Notes under the pieces: generated by a model
Told to the model about the DNA's origin: nothing
Seen by the model: the letters and a program-made list of their open reading frames with translations, nothing else
The model's database searches: none
Shown: piece after piece, positions 9,240 to 17,433 of the stretch
Layout: each line of letters begins with the position of its first letter
Numbering within the stretch: the stretch's first letter is position 1
DNA from: Pseudodesulfovibrio indicus
GTDB taxonomy: Bacteria; Desulfobacterota; Desulfovibrionia; Desulfovibrionales; Desulfovibrionaceae
NCBI RefSeq assembly: GCF_001563225.1
Contig: NZ_CP014206.1
Span: 1,984,001-2,048,000, forward strand
Direction of reading: 5' to 3'
Length of the DNA: 64,000 bases
Made by a program: the position numbers and the translations under genes

Positions 9240-9290
9240 TGGTGGAGCTGGACAGAATCGAACTGACGACCTCTTGAATGCCATTCAAGC
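9240..9290 (-). pseudogene. 3'-half tRNA-Ala(GGC) relic
   Basis: On the minus strand the sequence gives an intact anticodon arm (CTTGA-ATGGCAT-TCAAG, anticodon GGC), a variable region, a T-arm with TTCGATT and one stem mismatch, a 3' acceptor strand and CCA. The sequence 5' of the anticodon arm has no D-arm or 5' acceptor strand, so this cannot be a functional tRNA. Such 3' fragments are typical attachment-site scars of integrative elements. Confidence 0.7.
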
Positions 9291-9450
9291 GGACATACCT
9301 TTCGACTTTTTAGCAGCCTGCTATTCATTTAATTTCAGGCATATATTATTCACATAAGAACGAGTTCTTTTTAGCTTCCCAACACAATTCTTTGAGTCCC
9401 CGCTCCACATGACGTGGAGCGGGGCTTTTCATTTCCATAGGAGGAAAACC

Positions 9451-10434
9451 ATGAATAGCGTTTTGAAAGAATTACAATCCCTCCAGCCCGCAGAACATGA
9501 TGCCGGTGAGATTTTTAGCGGTAAAAAGTCCAATCGGAAAGTGCGCGGATTTATGGCCCCGTGCTCGTTTACCCCAGATCTCAACCCGGAATACCTGTTC
9601 CATGACTCCAGCCGCGATGCCGTGGTCTGGTTTATGGAATCGTCCGATCCGCTGTACGTGTTCGGACCTGCCGGTTCAGGCAAGACGAGCCTCATCAAGC
9701 AGCTTGCTGCCAAGCTCAATTACCCGGTGTTCGACATTACCGGCCATGGACGGTTGGAGTTCCCGGATATGGTCGGGCATCTTACCGTGGAAGATTCCAA
9801 CATGACCTTCCAGTACGGGCCGCTTGCGCTGGCCATGAAGTTCGGCGGGCTCTTCCTCCTGAACGAAATCGACTTGCTTGATCCAGCGACTGCCGCTGGC
9901 CTGAACGGTATTTTGGACGGAGATCCACTGTGCATTCCCGAGAACGGAGGGGAGGTCATCAAGCCCCATCCACTGTTCCGGTTTGCGGCCACAGCCAACA
10001 CCAATGGTGGGACCGATGAGACCGGACTCTACCAGGGAACACTTCGGCAGAACCTTGCCTTCATGGATCGGTTCTGGCTTTGCGAAATCGGTTACCCCAG
10101 TCCTAAAGCCGAGCAGGAACTATTGCATCGCAAGGCTCCGGGACTCCCCAAAGACGTGCGGACCAAGATGGTGGATTACGCCAATGAGGTCCGCAAACTG
10201 TTTATGGGTGAGGCTGACGGTAATTTCCGCGACACCATCGAAGTGACGTTCTCGACCCGTACTCTGATTCGCTGGGCAGATCTGACCGTCCGATTCCAAC
10301 CGCTTGCCCGCCAAGGCATCCAACCCGTGACTTACGCATTAGACCGCGCCCTCGGCTATCGTGCCACACCGGAAACCCGGACCGTGCTGCACGAGCTGGC
10401 TCAGCGCATTTTTCCCCAGGAAACCAAGGAGTAA
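9451..10434 (+). CDS. MoxR/CobS-type AAA+ ATPase
   Basis: A 327-residue ATPase with Walker A GPAGSGKTS (about residue 72), a Walker B/sensor region LLNEIDLLD and ATANTNG, typical of the MoxR/CobS branch of AAA+ proteins that pair with VWA-domain partners. ATG 9451 has GGAGG upstream; an in-frame start at 9409 lies before that site. It begins a tight operon: the DUF3150 gene starts 3 bp after its stop and the VWA gene follows. Such trios occur on integrative elements and phages, where the ATPase is thought to remodel a protein target together with the VWA protein. The actual target is unknown. Confidence 0.88.
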   Translation: MNSVLKELQSLQPAEHDAGEIFSGKKSNRKVRGFMAPCSFTPDLNPEYLFHDSSRDAVVWFMESSDPLYVFGPAGSGKTSLIKQLAAKLNYPVFDITGHGRLEFPDMVGHLTVEDSNMTFQYGPLALAMKFGGLFLLNEIDLLDPATAAGLNGILDGDPLCIPENGGEVIKPHPLFRFAATANTNGGTDETGLYQGTLRQNLAFMDRFWLCEIGYPSPKAEQELLHRKAPGLPKDVRTKMVDYANEVRKLFMGEADGNFRDTIEVTFSTRTLIRWADLTVRFQPLARQGIQPVTYALDRALGYRATPETRTVLHELAQRIFPQETKE

Positions 10435-10437
10435 ACT

Positions 10438-11406
10438 ATGAATACGCATACTGACATTACCGTGCTCGACAACCTGATGGCCCTGAACCTGGATGTGAGC
10501 ATCTGGACTGCCCGCAAGAAACTGACGCCTGCCGACTTCGGCGGAGCGGAATTGCCGCCCGGAGAACTCGCGTCGCTCGGCAGCAAGAAGGTCTGCGACC
10601 CGAGGGAACTGCGTGTCTTTGGCACCCTCAAGGCCCGTGCGGTAAACCTTCTTGATCGGACCGGCGTCCGTTTCCTCGGCGGCTGGGCTATCCCCGAAGA
10701 CAAGGCTGATGAAATCGTGACCGAACTGACAACCATCCGGGATGATTTCCTGATGGCAAAAGAACAGTTCCTGAATCGGTATGACCAGGCTGTGCAAAAC
10801 TGGATCGCTCAGCATCCCGGCTGGGAGCGGCTGATCGGCGCTTCGACGGTCAGTGCGGATTACGTCCGCAGCCGTATCGGCTTCAAGTGGCAGTTGTTCA
10901 AGCTGCTTCCGCCCACGGATGGTACTGTCCACCAGGGACTGCATGAGGAAGTGAGCGAACTCGGCGACACGCTCTTCGGCGAAGTCGCCAAGGCAGCAAC
11001 CGATACCTGGCATCGCTGCTTCGAGGGCAAGGATAAAGTGACCCACAAGGCGCTGTCGCCCCTACGCTCCATCCACAGCAAACTGTCTGGTCTCAGCTTT
11101 GTTGAACCCCGCGTCATGCCTGTGATGGATCTCCTTGATACTGCCTTCAACCGCATGCCCAAACGAGGGCATATCCAGGGAAGTGCGTTGGTCATGCTTC
11201 AGGGGGTGGTGTCGCTGCTGCGAGATCCGGCTACACTCCTTGTACATGGGCAGAAGATCCTGGAAGGGCATGATGCGGCAGACATCCTGTCAGGTCTGGT
11301 TGCGGATACGATTCCGGCTGTGCGGGAGAAAGTACCTGCCGCAACGATCGGTTTTGTGCCTGAGTCGGTGCATCAGCACGCAATCGACAGCCATGGGCTT
11401 TGGTGA
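10438..11406 (+). CDS. DUF3150-type protein
   Basis: A 322-residue soluble protein, the middle gene of the AAA-VWA operon. The N-terminal LNLDVSIWTARKKLTPADFG and the following mostly helical sequence resemble DUF3150 proteins, which are regularly encoded between CobS-like ATPases and CobT-like VWA proteins on mobile elements. No catalytic motif can be seen. It begins 3 bp after the ATPase stop. The family assignment is from memory of context and the N-terminal motif; function unknown. Confidence 0.7.
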   Translation: MNTHTDITVLDNLMALNLDVSIWTARKKLTPADFGGAELPPGELASLGSKKVCDPRELRVFGTLKARAVNLLDRTGVRFLGGWAIPEDKADEIVTELTTIRDDFLMAKEQFLNRYDQAVQNWIAQHPGWERLIGASTVSADYVRSRIGFKWQLFKLLPPTDGTVHQGLHEEVSELGDTLFGEVAKAATDTWHRCFEGKDKVTHKALSPLRSIHSKLSGLSFVEPRVMPVMDLLDTAFNRMPKRGHIQGSALVMLQGVVSLLRDPATLLVHGQKILEGHDAADILSGLVADTIPAVREKVPAATIGFVPESVHQHAIDSHGLW

Positions 11407-11411
11407 TCGTC

Positions 11412-13001
11412 ATGACGAACAACCTCATCATGAAGTCCCTGCCTATGGTCGCCTCCGTTCTTGGACGGAAATACGGTGTGAAAGTCGTCATCGGCGGCAA
11501 GGGCGCGTACACGGACGGCAATACTGTCCACCTGCCTGCACTCCCTCTGGAATGCAGTGAGACCCTCATCGGTCTGGCCCGTGGCTACATCGACCATGAG
11601 GCTGCACATATCCGGGAAACCCGGTTTGACTGGCTTCGTCTGGCGAACCTGACGCCGCTGGAGATGCACGTGTGGAACACTTTTGAGGACTGGCGCGTGG
11701 AACATCGGTTGGCCAAACTGTTTCCTGGTTGCAGGCAGAACTTCAACTGGCTCATTCTGCATCTGTTCGGCAATGACAACGAGCAGGCAACTGATCCGGC
11801 CATGGCTGTGCTCAACTGGCTGTTGCTGTCAGTCCGGGCGTGGGACGTTCCTTCGTTGATCGGCCAGCGTGATGGCGTGGGCAGCTTCATCGAAAGCCAT
11901 TATCCGGGGTTGATCTCTCGACTGAACCACGTCCTGAAGAAGGTGCATGCGTACTGTGATTCGACCCAGGATTGCATCCTCTACGCACGGGAGGTCGTTT
12001 CGATCCTCAAGGACAAATTGGCCTCTGAACTCCAGGCAAACAGGGGCGATCAATCGGATAAGAAGGCTGTGATAGGCAGTTCTGATGGGCTACCCTTGGA
12101 TACTGTCAGCATCGATTCGAGACGCCAGCTTGAGTGCCTGGTTCACGCTGATGAAAACGACTTGCCCACGGACCTTGGTGAGACTCTGGCCGCCAAACTG
12201 CGGGATGAGACGCCGGTAAACCTGGACGAGTCCCTTCGAGTGGCACAACTGGGAACCAAGAGCGTAAAGCCCATCGAGCCCGAGGGCATTGTTGCCACAA
12301 AGCGGGCGTCGATTGCCCTGTGGACCCAGCTCCAGGGACTGCTGCAATCCTCAGTGCTCACGCGAAGCAAGATCGGTCGTCATGGTCGATTGGATGCACG
12401 GCAACTACATAGAGTCTCGGTGGCTGATGCTCGTGTATTCAAGCGCAACGGGCGCAAGATCGGCATCGACACTGCTGTGCATATCCTACTGGACTGCTCA
12501 GGCTCCATGCGAAGGCGTATCATGCTGACGACCCAGATCTGTCATGCCGTGGCCACGGCCCTGGATTCCATCAACGGTATCAAAGTGGCTGTGACGGCAT
12601 TCCCGGCAGGTTCTCCCACAGACGGTGGAAATGAGAATAGCTCTGACCCCACGGTCTGCCCGATACTGAGGCACGGAGAACGACTTCACGCCAACTTCGA
12701 CATGACCGCTACCGGCTGTACGCCTCTCGGTGAAGCCTTGTGGTGGGTGCTTCAGCAAATGCAACCGCTTCTCGAATCGAGGAAGATAATCCTGATCCTG
12801 ACGGACGGCGATCCGGATTCATTCCAACTTGCCCTTGATGCAGTTGAAGAGGGCAGAAGGTTCGGCGTCGAGATCTACGGCCTAGGCGTCCTGTCCGAGA
12901 CCATCAATAAACTGCTTCCTGACCACAGTCGTACTGTCAATGACCTGTCCGAGTTGGCCCCAGCCATGTTCGGCATGTTGCGCAGTGCACTCGTCCGATA
13001 A
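11412..13001 (+). CDS. VWA-domain protein, CobT-like
   Basis: A 529-residue protein. The N-terminal part contains a metallopeptidase-like DHEAAHIRET motif around residue 65 (HExxH form), and the C-terminal third is a von Willebrand A domain with an intact MIDAS motif DCSGSMRRR and LTDGDPDS. This arrangement resembles CobT-like partners of MoxR/CobS ATPases. It follows the DUF3150 gene almost without a gap; GTG 11403 or ATG 11412 could be the start. The HExxH motif raises the possibility of proteolytic activity, but the motif is also seen in inactive relatives. Confidence 0.85.
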   Translation: MTNNLIMKSLPMVASVLGRKYGVKVVIGGKGAYTDGNTVHLPALPLECSETLIGLARGYIDHEAAHIRETRFDWLRLANLTPLEMHVWNTFEDWRVEHRLAKLFPGCRQNFNWLILHLFGNDNEQATDPAMAVLNWLLLSVRAWDVPSLIGQRDGVGSFIESHYPGLISRLNHVLKKVHAYCDSTQDCILYAREVVSILKDKLASELQANRGDQSDKKAVIGSSDGLPLDTVSIDSRRQLECLVHADENDLPTDLGETLAAKLRDETPVNLDESLRVAQLGTKSVKPIEPEGIVATKRASIALWTQLQGLLQSSVLTRSKIGRHGRLDARQLHRVSVADARVFKRNGRKIGIDTAVHILLDCSGSMRRRIMLTTQICHAVATALDSINGIKVAVTAFPAGSPTDGGNENSSDPTVCPILRHGERLHANFDMTATGCTPLGEALWWVLQQMQPLLESRKIILILTDGDPDSFQLALDAVEEGRRFGVEIYGLGVLSETINKLLPDHSRTVNDLSELAPAMFGMLRSALVR

Positions 13002-13024
13002 CCTCTCATCATCACGAGGAAAAA

Positions 13025-13360
13025 ATGAGTGAAGAGACTCCCAAATGCCCGAGCTGCGGCAGTTCGGATCATGTCGTATTGGTAAATGCTTCCCAGAAGA
13101 TCGGCACGGCGATCGGCGGTGCTGCTGGCGGAGCCGTCGGATACTACAGCACTTCCGCAGGAGCGACCGCAGGCGGAATCATCGGCTCCGTAATTCCTGT
13201 CGTCGGAACCGGCATCGGTGTCCTCACCGGTGGATTGGCTGGGGCGGTAGCTGGATTCTTTGCCGGGTCAGCCGTGGGCAACCAAATCGGCGAGCACATT
13301 GACCGGCACATTATCTGTGAATGGCGCTGCAACCTGTGCGGCACAGAATTCGATAAGTAA
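13025..13360 (+). CDS. Split zinc-ribbon protein with glycine-zipper membrane segment
   Basis: A 111-residue protein. CPSC near the N terminus and CNLC near the C terminus form the two halves of a putative zinc ribbon. Between them lie about 70 residues of glycine-rich hydrophobic repeats (GTAIGGAAGGAVGYY, GGLAGAVAGFFAGSAVGNQ) like a glycine zipper that inserts in membranes. It lies 23 bp after the VWA gene with an AGGA site and is probably in the same transcript. No function is known. Confidence 0.75.
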   Translation: MSEETPKCPSCGSSDHVVLVNASQKIGTAIGGAAGGAVGYYSTSAGATAGGIIGSVIPVVGTGIGVLTGGLAGAVAGFFAGSAVGNQIGEHIDRHIICEWRCNLCGTEFDK

Positions 13361-13375
13361 ACCAAGGAGAAAATC

Positions 13376-13555
13376 ATGCGAGACTTTTGGACATTTATTG
13401 GTGCAGTAGTTGTCGGCATTCTGGCCGTTACTGGTGTTTACGCGCTGGAAGAGGATGAAAAGCCTCGTTTCGTCGAACACGAGGAGGATGAGTTGGAGGA
13501 TGAAATTGAAGAGGAAACGGCTGACGATGAAAGACTGATCGTCCGGGCTTCGTAA
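13376..13555 (+). CDS. Small acidic membrane-anchored protein
   Basis: A 59-residue open frame starting ATG 13376, with AAGGAG 8 bp upstream, 15 bp after the zinc-ribbon gene. One hydrophobic helix (FIGAVVVGILAVTGVYAL) is followed by a strongly acidic tail dominated by Glu and Asp. The position, ribosome-binding site and following terminator argue that it is the last gene of the AAA-VWA transcript. Not recognised as a family. Confidence 0.6.
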   Translation: MRDFWTFIGAVVVGILAVTGVYALEEDEKPRFVEHEEDELEDEIEEETADDERLIVRAS

Positions 13556-13560
13556 AGAAG

Positions 13561-13591
13561 AGAGCCACTGGCATTTGCTGGTGGTTCTTTT
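13561..13591 (+). terminator. Terminator of the AAA-VWA operon
   Basis: An imperfect stem (AGAGCCACTGG / CTGGTGGTTCT) with a T run, five bases after the last small gene. Confidence 0.75.
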
Positions 13592-13662
13592 AATTTTTAT
13601 AGACTATATCTATTGTTTGTATTAATTGTATAAATTTTTGAAAGTGAGTATCAATCAAAAAA

Positions 13663-13681
13663 GTTGTACAGGGGTTGTACA
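13663..13681. repeat. Tandem GTTGTACA repeat
   Basis: Two copies of GTTGTACA separated by three G, about 60 bp from the 3' end of tRNA-Ala. It could be an integrase arm site or operator; this is not established. Confidence 0.4.
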
Positions 13682-13688
13682 AAATGGC

Positions 13689-13737
13689 AAAAAACAAAAA
13701 TCCTATCAGCTAACTTGCTGATAGGATTTTTGTTTTT
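13689..13737 (-). terminator. Terminator following tRNA-Ala
   Basis: A perfect stem of about 21 bp (core ATCCTATCAGC / GCTGATAGGAT) flanked by A and T runs. Read on the minus strand it directly follows the tRNA 3' end. It is symmetric and could also stop leftover plus-strand transcription. Confidence 0.8.
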
Positions 13738-13813
13738 TGGTGGAGACGAAGAGATTTGAACTCTCGACCCCTGCCTTGCGAAGGCAGTGCTCTCCCAGCT
13801 GAGCTACGTCCCC
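13738..13813 (-). tRNA. tRNA-Ala (anticodon CGC)
   Basis: A 76-nt cloverleaf read on the minus strand: acceptor GGGGACG / CGTCTCC, D-arm GCTCAGCTGGGAGAGC, anticodon arm CTGCC-TTCGCAA-GGCAG with CGC, T-arm GAGAG-TTCAAAT-CTCTT and encoded CCA. It sits at the step from the AT-richer left region to the GC-rich core, with its 3' end facing the accessory region. Confidence 0.95.
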
Positions 13814-13870
13814 GTGTTGGTGGAGCGTTGTTACCGCTTTTCGTCGGGAAGCTCAAGCATTTTGACGGGG

Positions 13871-15337
13871 TCAAAGGCGCATTGTTTTCAGGATGGTCTC
13901 CGCGCGGTTGTCGTAGGTGTGGTCGCGGAGGATGCATTCGCGCCAGGCTCGTTGCAGATCGCGGCGGGTTCGGGTGTCCTCGCGGTGGCGGATGACCAGG
14001 TCGTGGATTTCCTCCGGGCGGGCGTAGGCTATGGGGTCGGTCAGCTCCGGCGGGAAGATGGACAGGCCGGGATGGGTGTCGGTGATCAGGTAACCGCCCG
14101 CGCACCACACGTCGAAGTTGCGCTGGTTCAGCCCGGCCGGGAGCTGGAGGCCGGTGACGTTCAGGGTCACGGCCGCCTCGCGGTACACGGCGGGCAAGTG
14201 GGCGTAGTAGTCCAGCGGCCCGCGCAGGTCCGCGTCCGGGTTGGCCAGCCCGCGCCAGCCGTCGTCGCCGAAGACCGTGATCCTGCCCGCCGCCTCCAGG
14301 CAGCGGAACTTCCAGGCGCGGGAGGCGAACTCCGCGCCCGCGCCCACGGCCCGGCCCGCGTTGCCCGGCCAGAGCGCGTCCACGCCCAGCCGGTCCCGCC
14401 ACCAATGGTAGTCGTAGCGCCGAGTCCCGGTGTCGCCGAGCACCAGGGCGCGCGCCTCGTCCCCCACGGTCTCGCCCGCGAAGAATTTGTCCCTGTCCGG
14501 GAAGGCCGAGCGGCCCACGAACACGAGCTTGCCCGCAAGGTCGCGGGCGTGGTCCGGCAGGACGGTGCCGTCCAGGAGCGCGGGCGCGGCGGCCAGGGGC
14601 AGGTGCGTGACCTTGCGCGCCCCGGCCTTAATGAGCGGGCCGATGAAGCTGTGGTCCGTGACGAACAGCCGGACGTCGCGCCAGTAGCCCGAGCGCACCG
14701 AGGGCAGCACGTTGAACGGGTTGTCCACCAGCCACACGCCCACCTCGGTACCGGCCTCGCGGAGCAGGGCGCAGGCCAGGCCGTAGTGGTCCAGCCCCTT
14801 GAAGTTGATCGAGAAGAACAGGTCGGGTACGCCCTCGCGCAGCAGGTCGGGCAGCACACTCCCCGGATGCTTGCCCAAGGCTTCGTGATCGATGTGGCGC
14901 ACCGAATACCCCTTGGCCGTGAACGCCGCGGTCAGTTCGGCAATGAGCAGGTCGGCGTCGCCGCAGGGCAGCCAGACCGTGCGCTCGAGCCGGGTGCGGG
15001 AGTGACCGCCCAGGGTCAGGCGGGCCGTGAGGGGCGCGAAAAAGGAGGGGAACGCCCGGTGCGCGGGCAGGTAGCGCGCCGCGCGCGCACGGTCGGCCAG
15101 GGGCGCGGTGAACTCGTCCGGGCTTATATGTATGAAATGGGCCGGAACCCTGGCCGCGTACCCGTCGATCTGGTCCATGAAGGCCTGGCTCTCCAGGTAG
15201 AGGACCGGCTTGTCCGGGGGAAGGTCGAACCATTCCGGCAGCTTGTCCGGCTCGGGACCGAGACCGAGGAAGACCGTGGGGGACTGGCCCGAACCGCGCC
15301 CCGGCCGCCATTCGAACTGGTCGGCGGACGCGGGCAT
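13871..15337 (-). CDS. CgeB-like glycosyltransferase family protein
   Basis: About 488 residues, soluble. The C-terminal half has features of group 1-type transferases of the CgeB/DUF3880 kind: LVFVGRSAFPDR, ITVFGDDGW, then VTLNVTGLQLPAGLNQRNFDVWCAGGYLITD, which resembles the nucleotide-sugar binding E/G-rich region with LNQRNFD. The N-terminal half contains WLPCGDADLLIAEL and FFSINFKGLDHYG. Substrate unknown; surface glycan or flagellin modification is possible. Start uncertain: ATG 15337 has no good ribosome site, and GTG 15391 in the same frame is an alternative. It is divergent from rlmE. Confidence 0.72.
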   Translation of the reverse strand: MPASADQFEWRPGRGSGQSPTVFLGLGPEPDKLPEWFDLPPDKPVLYLESQAFMDQIDGYAARVPAHFIHISPDEFTAPLADRARAARYLPAHRAFPSFFAPLTARLTLGGHSRTRLERTVWLPCGDADLLIAELTAAFTAKGYSVRHIDHEALGKHPGSVLPDLLREGVPDLFFSINFKGLDHYGLACALLREAGTEVGVWLVDNPFNVLPSVRSGYWRDVRLFVTDHSFIGPLIKAGARKVTHLPLAAAPALLDGTVLPDHARDLAGKLVFVGRSAFPDRDKFFAGETVGDEARALVLGDTGTRRYDYHWWRDRLGVDALWPGNAGRAVGAGAEFASRAWKFRCLEAAGRITVFGDDGWRGLANPDADLRGPLDYYAHLPAVYREAAVTLNVTGLQLPAGLNQRNFDVWCAGGYLITDTHPGLSIFPPELTDPIAYARPEEIHDLVIRHREDTRTRRDLQRAWRECILRDHTYDNRAETILKTMRL

Positions 15338-15460
15338 GGACTTGGTCAAACCCAGTTCGTCCGCGATGGTGGCATATCGGGGTCTTTGCACGTCGTTCGC
15401 TTGGCTTTTTCGGCGGATTCGGCTACTAAGCGCTCCACGCCGCATTGACGGAGCGATACC

Positions 15461-16060
15461 ATGAAACAATACCAGGACAAATACTTCAAACGGGCCAAAA
15501 AGGAAAACTACGCCGCGCGCTCGGTCTACAAGCTCAAGGAGATGGACAAGAAGTTCCAGATCTTCAAGAAGGGCCAGACCGTTCTCGACCTCGGCGCGGC
15601 TCCCGGCTCCTGGACCCAGTTCGCCGGAGAGCGCGTGGGACCGGAGGGGCGCGTGCTGGCCGTGGACATCCAGACCACCAAGCATTCCTTTGCGGACAAC
15701 ATCATCTTTCTCCAGGCGGACGTGTTCTCCGACGCGCCCGAGCTGCTGGAGGCGATGGAGCCGCTGACGCCCTTCGACGTCATTATCAGCGACATGGCCC
15801 CCAAGACAACCGGAATCAAGTTCGCGGACCAGGCCAATTCGCTCGAACTGTGCGAGCGCGCCTTCGAGGTGGCGCTCAAGCGCCTCAAGAAGGGCGGCCA
15901 CTTCGCGGTCAAGATATTCGAGGGCGGCGAGATCAACGACTACCGGAACATGATCCGCCCGTATTTCGAGAAGATAAAGAATTTCAAGCCGTACAGTTCC
16001 CGGTCCGAGAGCAAGGAGATATTCATCGTTGCGCTTGGCTTTAAGGGCGTTGACGGGTAG
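15461..16060 (+). CDS. rlmE: 23S rRNA 2'-O-ribose U2552 methyltransferase RlmE
   Basis: A 199-residue Rossmann methyltransferase of the FtsJ/RrmJ family. The SAM-binding motif [13 protein letters not shown] and the K-D-K-E catalytic set are visible (K in [15 protein letters not shown] in [11 protein letters not shown] in [11 protein letters not shown] near the C terminus). It methylates U2552 of 23S rRNA late in large-subunit assembly. It lies 52 bp before yebC and may share a transcript with yebC and ruvC. Confidence 0.96.
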   Translation: MKQYQDKYFKRAKKENYAARSVYKLKEMDKKFQIFKKGQTVLDLGAAPGSWTQFAGERVGPEGRVLAVDIQTTKHSFADNIIFLQADVFSDAPELLEAMEPLTPFDVIISDMAPKTTGIKFADQANSLELCERAFEVALKRLKKGGHFAVKIFEGGEINDYRNMIRPYFEKIKNFKPYSSRSESKEIFIVALGFKGVDG

Positions 16061-16112
16061 AAGATTGGACCGACCACAAAAATAGACTGCATCGAGATAT
16101 TCAGGAGGAAAT

Positions 16113-16856
16113 ATGGCCGGACATAGTAAATGGGCAAACATTCAGCACCGCAAGGGTCGCCAGGACGCCAAGAAGGCGAAATTTTTCACCAAGGCGGCCA
16201 AGGACATCATCCTGGCGGCCAAGGCGGGCGGCGGCAACCCGGATGACAACTCCACCCTGCGGCTGGCCATTCAGAAGGCCAAAGCGGTGAACCTGCCCAA
16301 GGACAGGATCGAGAACGCCATCAAGAAGGGCACCGGCGAACTGGCCGGCGGCGATCTGGCGGAGATCATGTACGAGGGATACGGGCCGGGCGGCGTCGCC
16401 ATGCTCGTGGAAGTGGCCACCGACAACAAGAACCGCACCGTGGCCGAAATTCGCCACGCCTTTTCCAAGCACGGCGGCAACATGGCGGAGAACGGCGCGG
16501 TGTCGTACCTGTTCAACCGCAAGGGCGTCATCGTCTTCAACAAGGAAAAGTTCACCGAGGACCAGCTGATGGAAATCGGCCTGGAAGCCGGTGCCGAGGA
16601 CATCATCGACGACGGCGATTCCTTCACCGTGCACACCGCCCCCGGCGATTTCATGGTCGTGCAGCAGGCGTTCGCCGACGCGGGCATGGAATACGAGTCC
16701 GCCGAGTTCAACATGGTCCCCGAGACCTACGTTCCGGTGGACGCCTCCGTGGGCAAGAAGGTCATGAACCTGTTCGACGCCCTGGACGACAACGACGACA
16801 CCCAGAACGTCTACATGAACGCCGACCTGCCCGACGACCTGTTCGACGAGGAATAG
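16113..16856 (+). CDS. YebC/PmpR-family (TACO1-like) protein
   Basis: A 247-residue protein starting MAGHSKWANIQHRKGRQDAKK, the invariant opening of the YebC family, followed by the GGGNPDDNSTLR and NRTVAEIRHAFSKHGGN blocks. Family members act as transcription regulators or, as recently shown, translation factors that help ribosomes through difficult sequences. AGGAGG precedes the ATG. ruvC follows 4 bp later, an arrangement conserved in many bacteria. Confidence 0.95.
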   Translation: MAGHSKWANIQHRKGRQDAKKAKFFTKAAKDIILAAKAGGGNPDDNSTLRLAIQKAKAVNLPKDRIENAIKKGTGELAGGDLAEIMYEGYGPGGVAMLVEVATDNKNRTVAEIRHAFSKHGGNMAENGAVSYLFNRKGVIVFNKEKFTEDQLMEIGLEAGAEDIIDDGDSFTVHTAPGDFMVVQQAFADAGMEYESAEFNMVPETYVPVDASVGKKVMNLFDALDDNDDTQNVYMNADLPDDLFDEE

Positions 16857-16860
16857 GCGC

Positions 16861-17364
16861 ATGGCGGAAGGGCTGGTCGTTCTGGGCCTGGACCCCGGTT
16901 CAAGGGTCACGGGCTACGGCTTCGTCCGGGAGCTCTCGGGCAGGGCCGAGCTGGTCGCCACCGGCACCATCCGCACCCCGGTAAAAAAAGACATGGCCAC
17001 CCGCATGGGCGTGCTCTTCGACTCCCTCCAGGAGTTGATTCGCGAGCACTGTCCTGCGGAAGCGGCCATTGAAAACGTTTTCGTCGCAAAGAACCCCTCG
17101 TCCGCCCTCAAGCTGGGGCAGGCGAGGGGCGCCTGCATGGCGGCCTGCGCCACCAACAAGATCCCCATGGGCGAGTACGAGCCGTCCAAGATCAAGAAGA
17201 ACCTGGTTGGCCTGGGCAACGCGCCCAAGTCCCAGGTGGCCTTCATGGTCGCCCACTGCCTGGGGATCAAGAAGCCCGACTGGCCCGAGGACGCCTCCGA
17301 CGCCCTGGCCGTGGCCATCTGCCATCTCAACGAGCGGCGGATGCGCAGGCTGACGGGAGCGTAG
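16861..17364 (+). CDS. ruvC: Holliday junction resolvase RuvC
   Basis: A 167-residue endonuclease with the RNase H-like catalytic acids visible: D in LGLDPGSRVTGYGF, E in AAIENVFVAKNPSS and the two D in WPEDASDALAVAICH. It cuts Holliday junctions made by RuvAB. Length is normal. It starts 4 bp after yebC. Unusually, ruvAB are about 0.7 kb away with an opposite-strand gene between. Confidence 0.96.
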   Translation: MAEGLVVLGLDPGSRVTGYGFVRELSGRAELVATGTIRTPVKKDMATRMGVLFDSLQELIREHCPAEAAIENVFVAKNPSSALKLGQARGACMAACATNKIPMGEYEPSKIKKNLVGLGNAPKSQVAFMVAHCLGIKKPDWPEDASDALAVAICHLNERRMRRLTGA

Positions 17365-17376
17365 CCGTTTCCAAGG

Positions 17377-17421
17377 CGCGAAAAAAGGCCCGTCCGGTCA
17401 TGCCGGACGGGCCTTTTCGCG
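17377..17421. terminator. Bidirectional terminator
   Basis: A long stem (CGCGAAAAAAGGCCCGTCCGG and its complement) between the convergent ruvC and secreted-protein genes, with A/T runs on both sides. Confidence 0.9.
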
Positions 17422-17433
17422 TCGTTTGCGCGG

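Noticed and set aside
9240-9290. Functional tRNA
   Set aside because: The 5' acceptor strand and D-arm are missing and the T stem has a mismatch.
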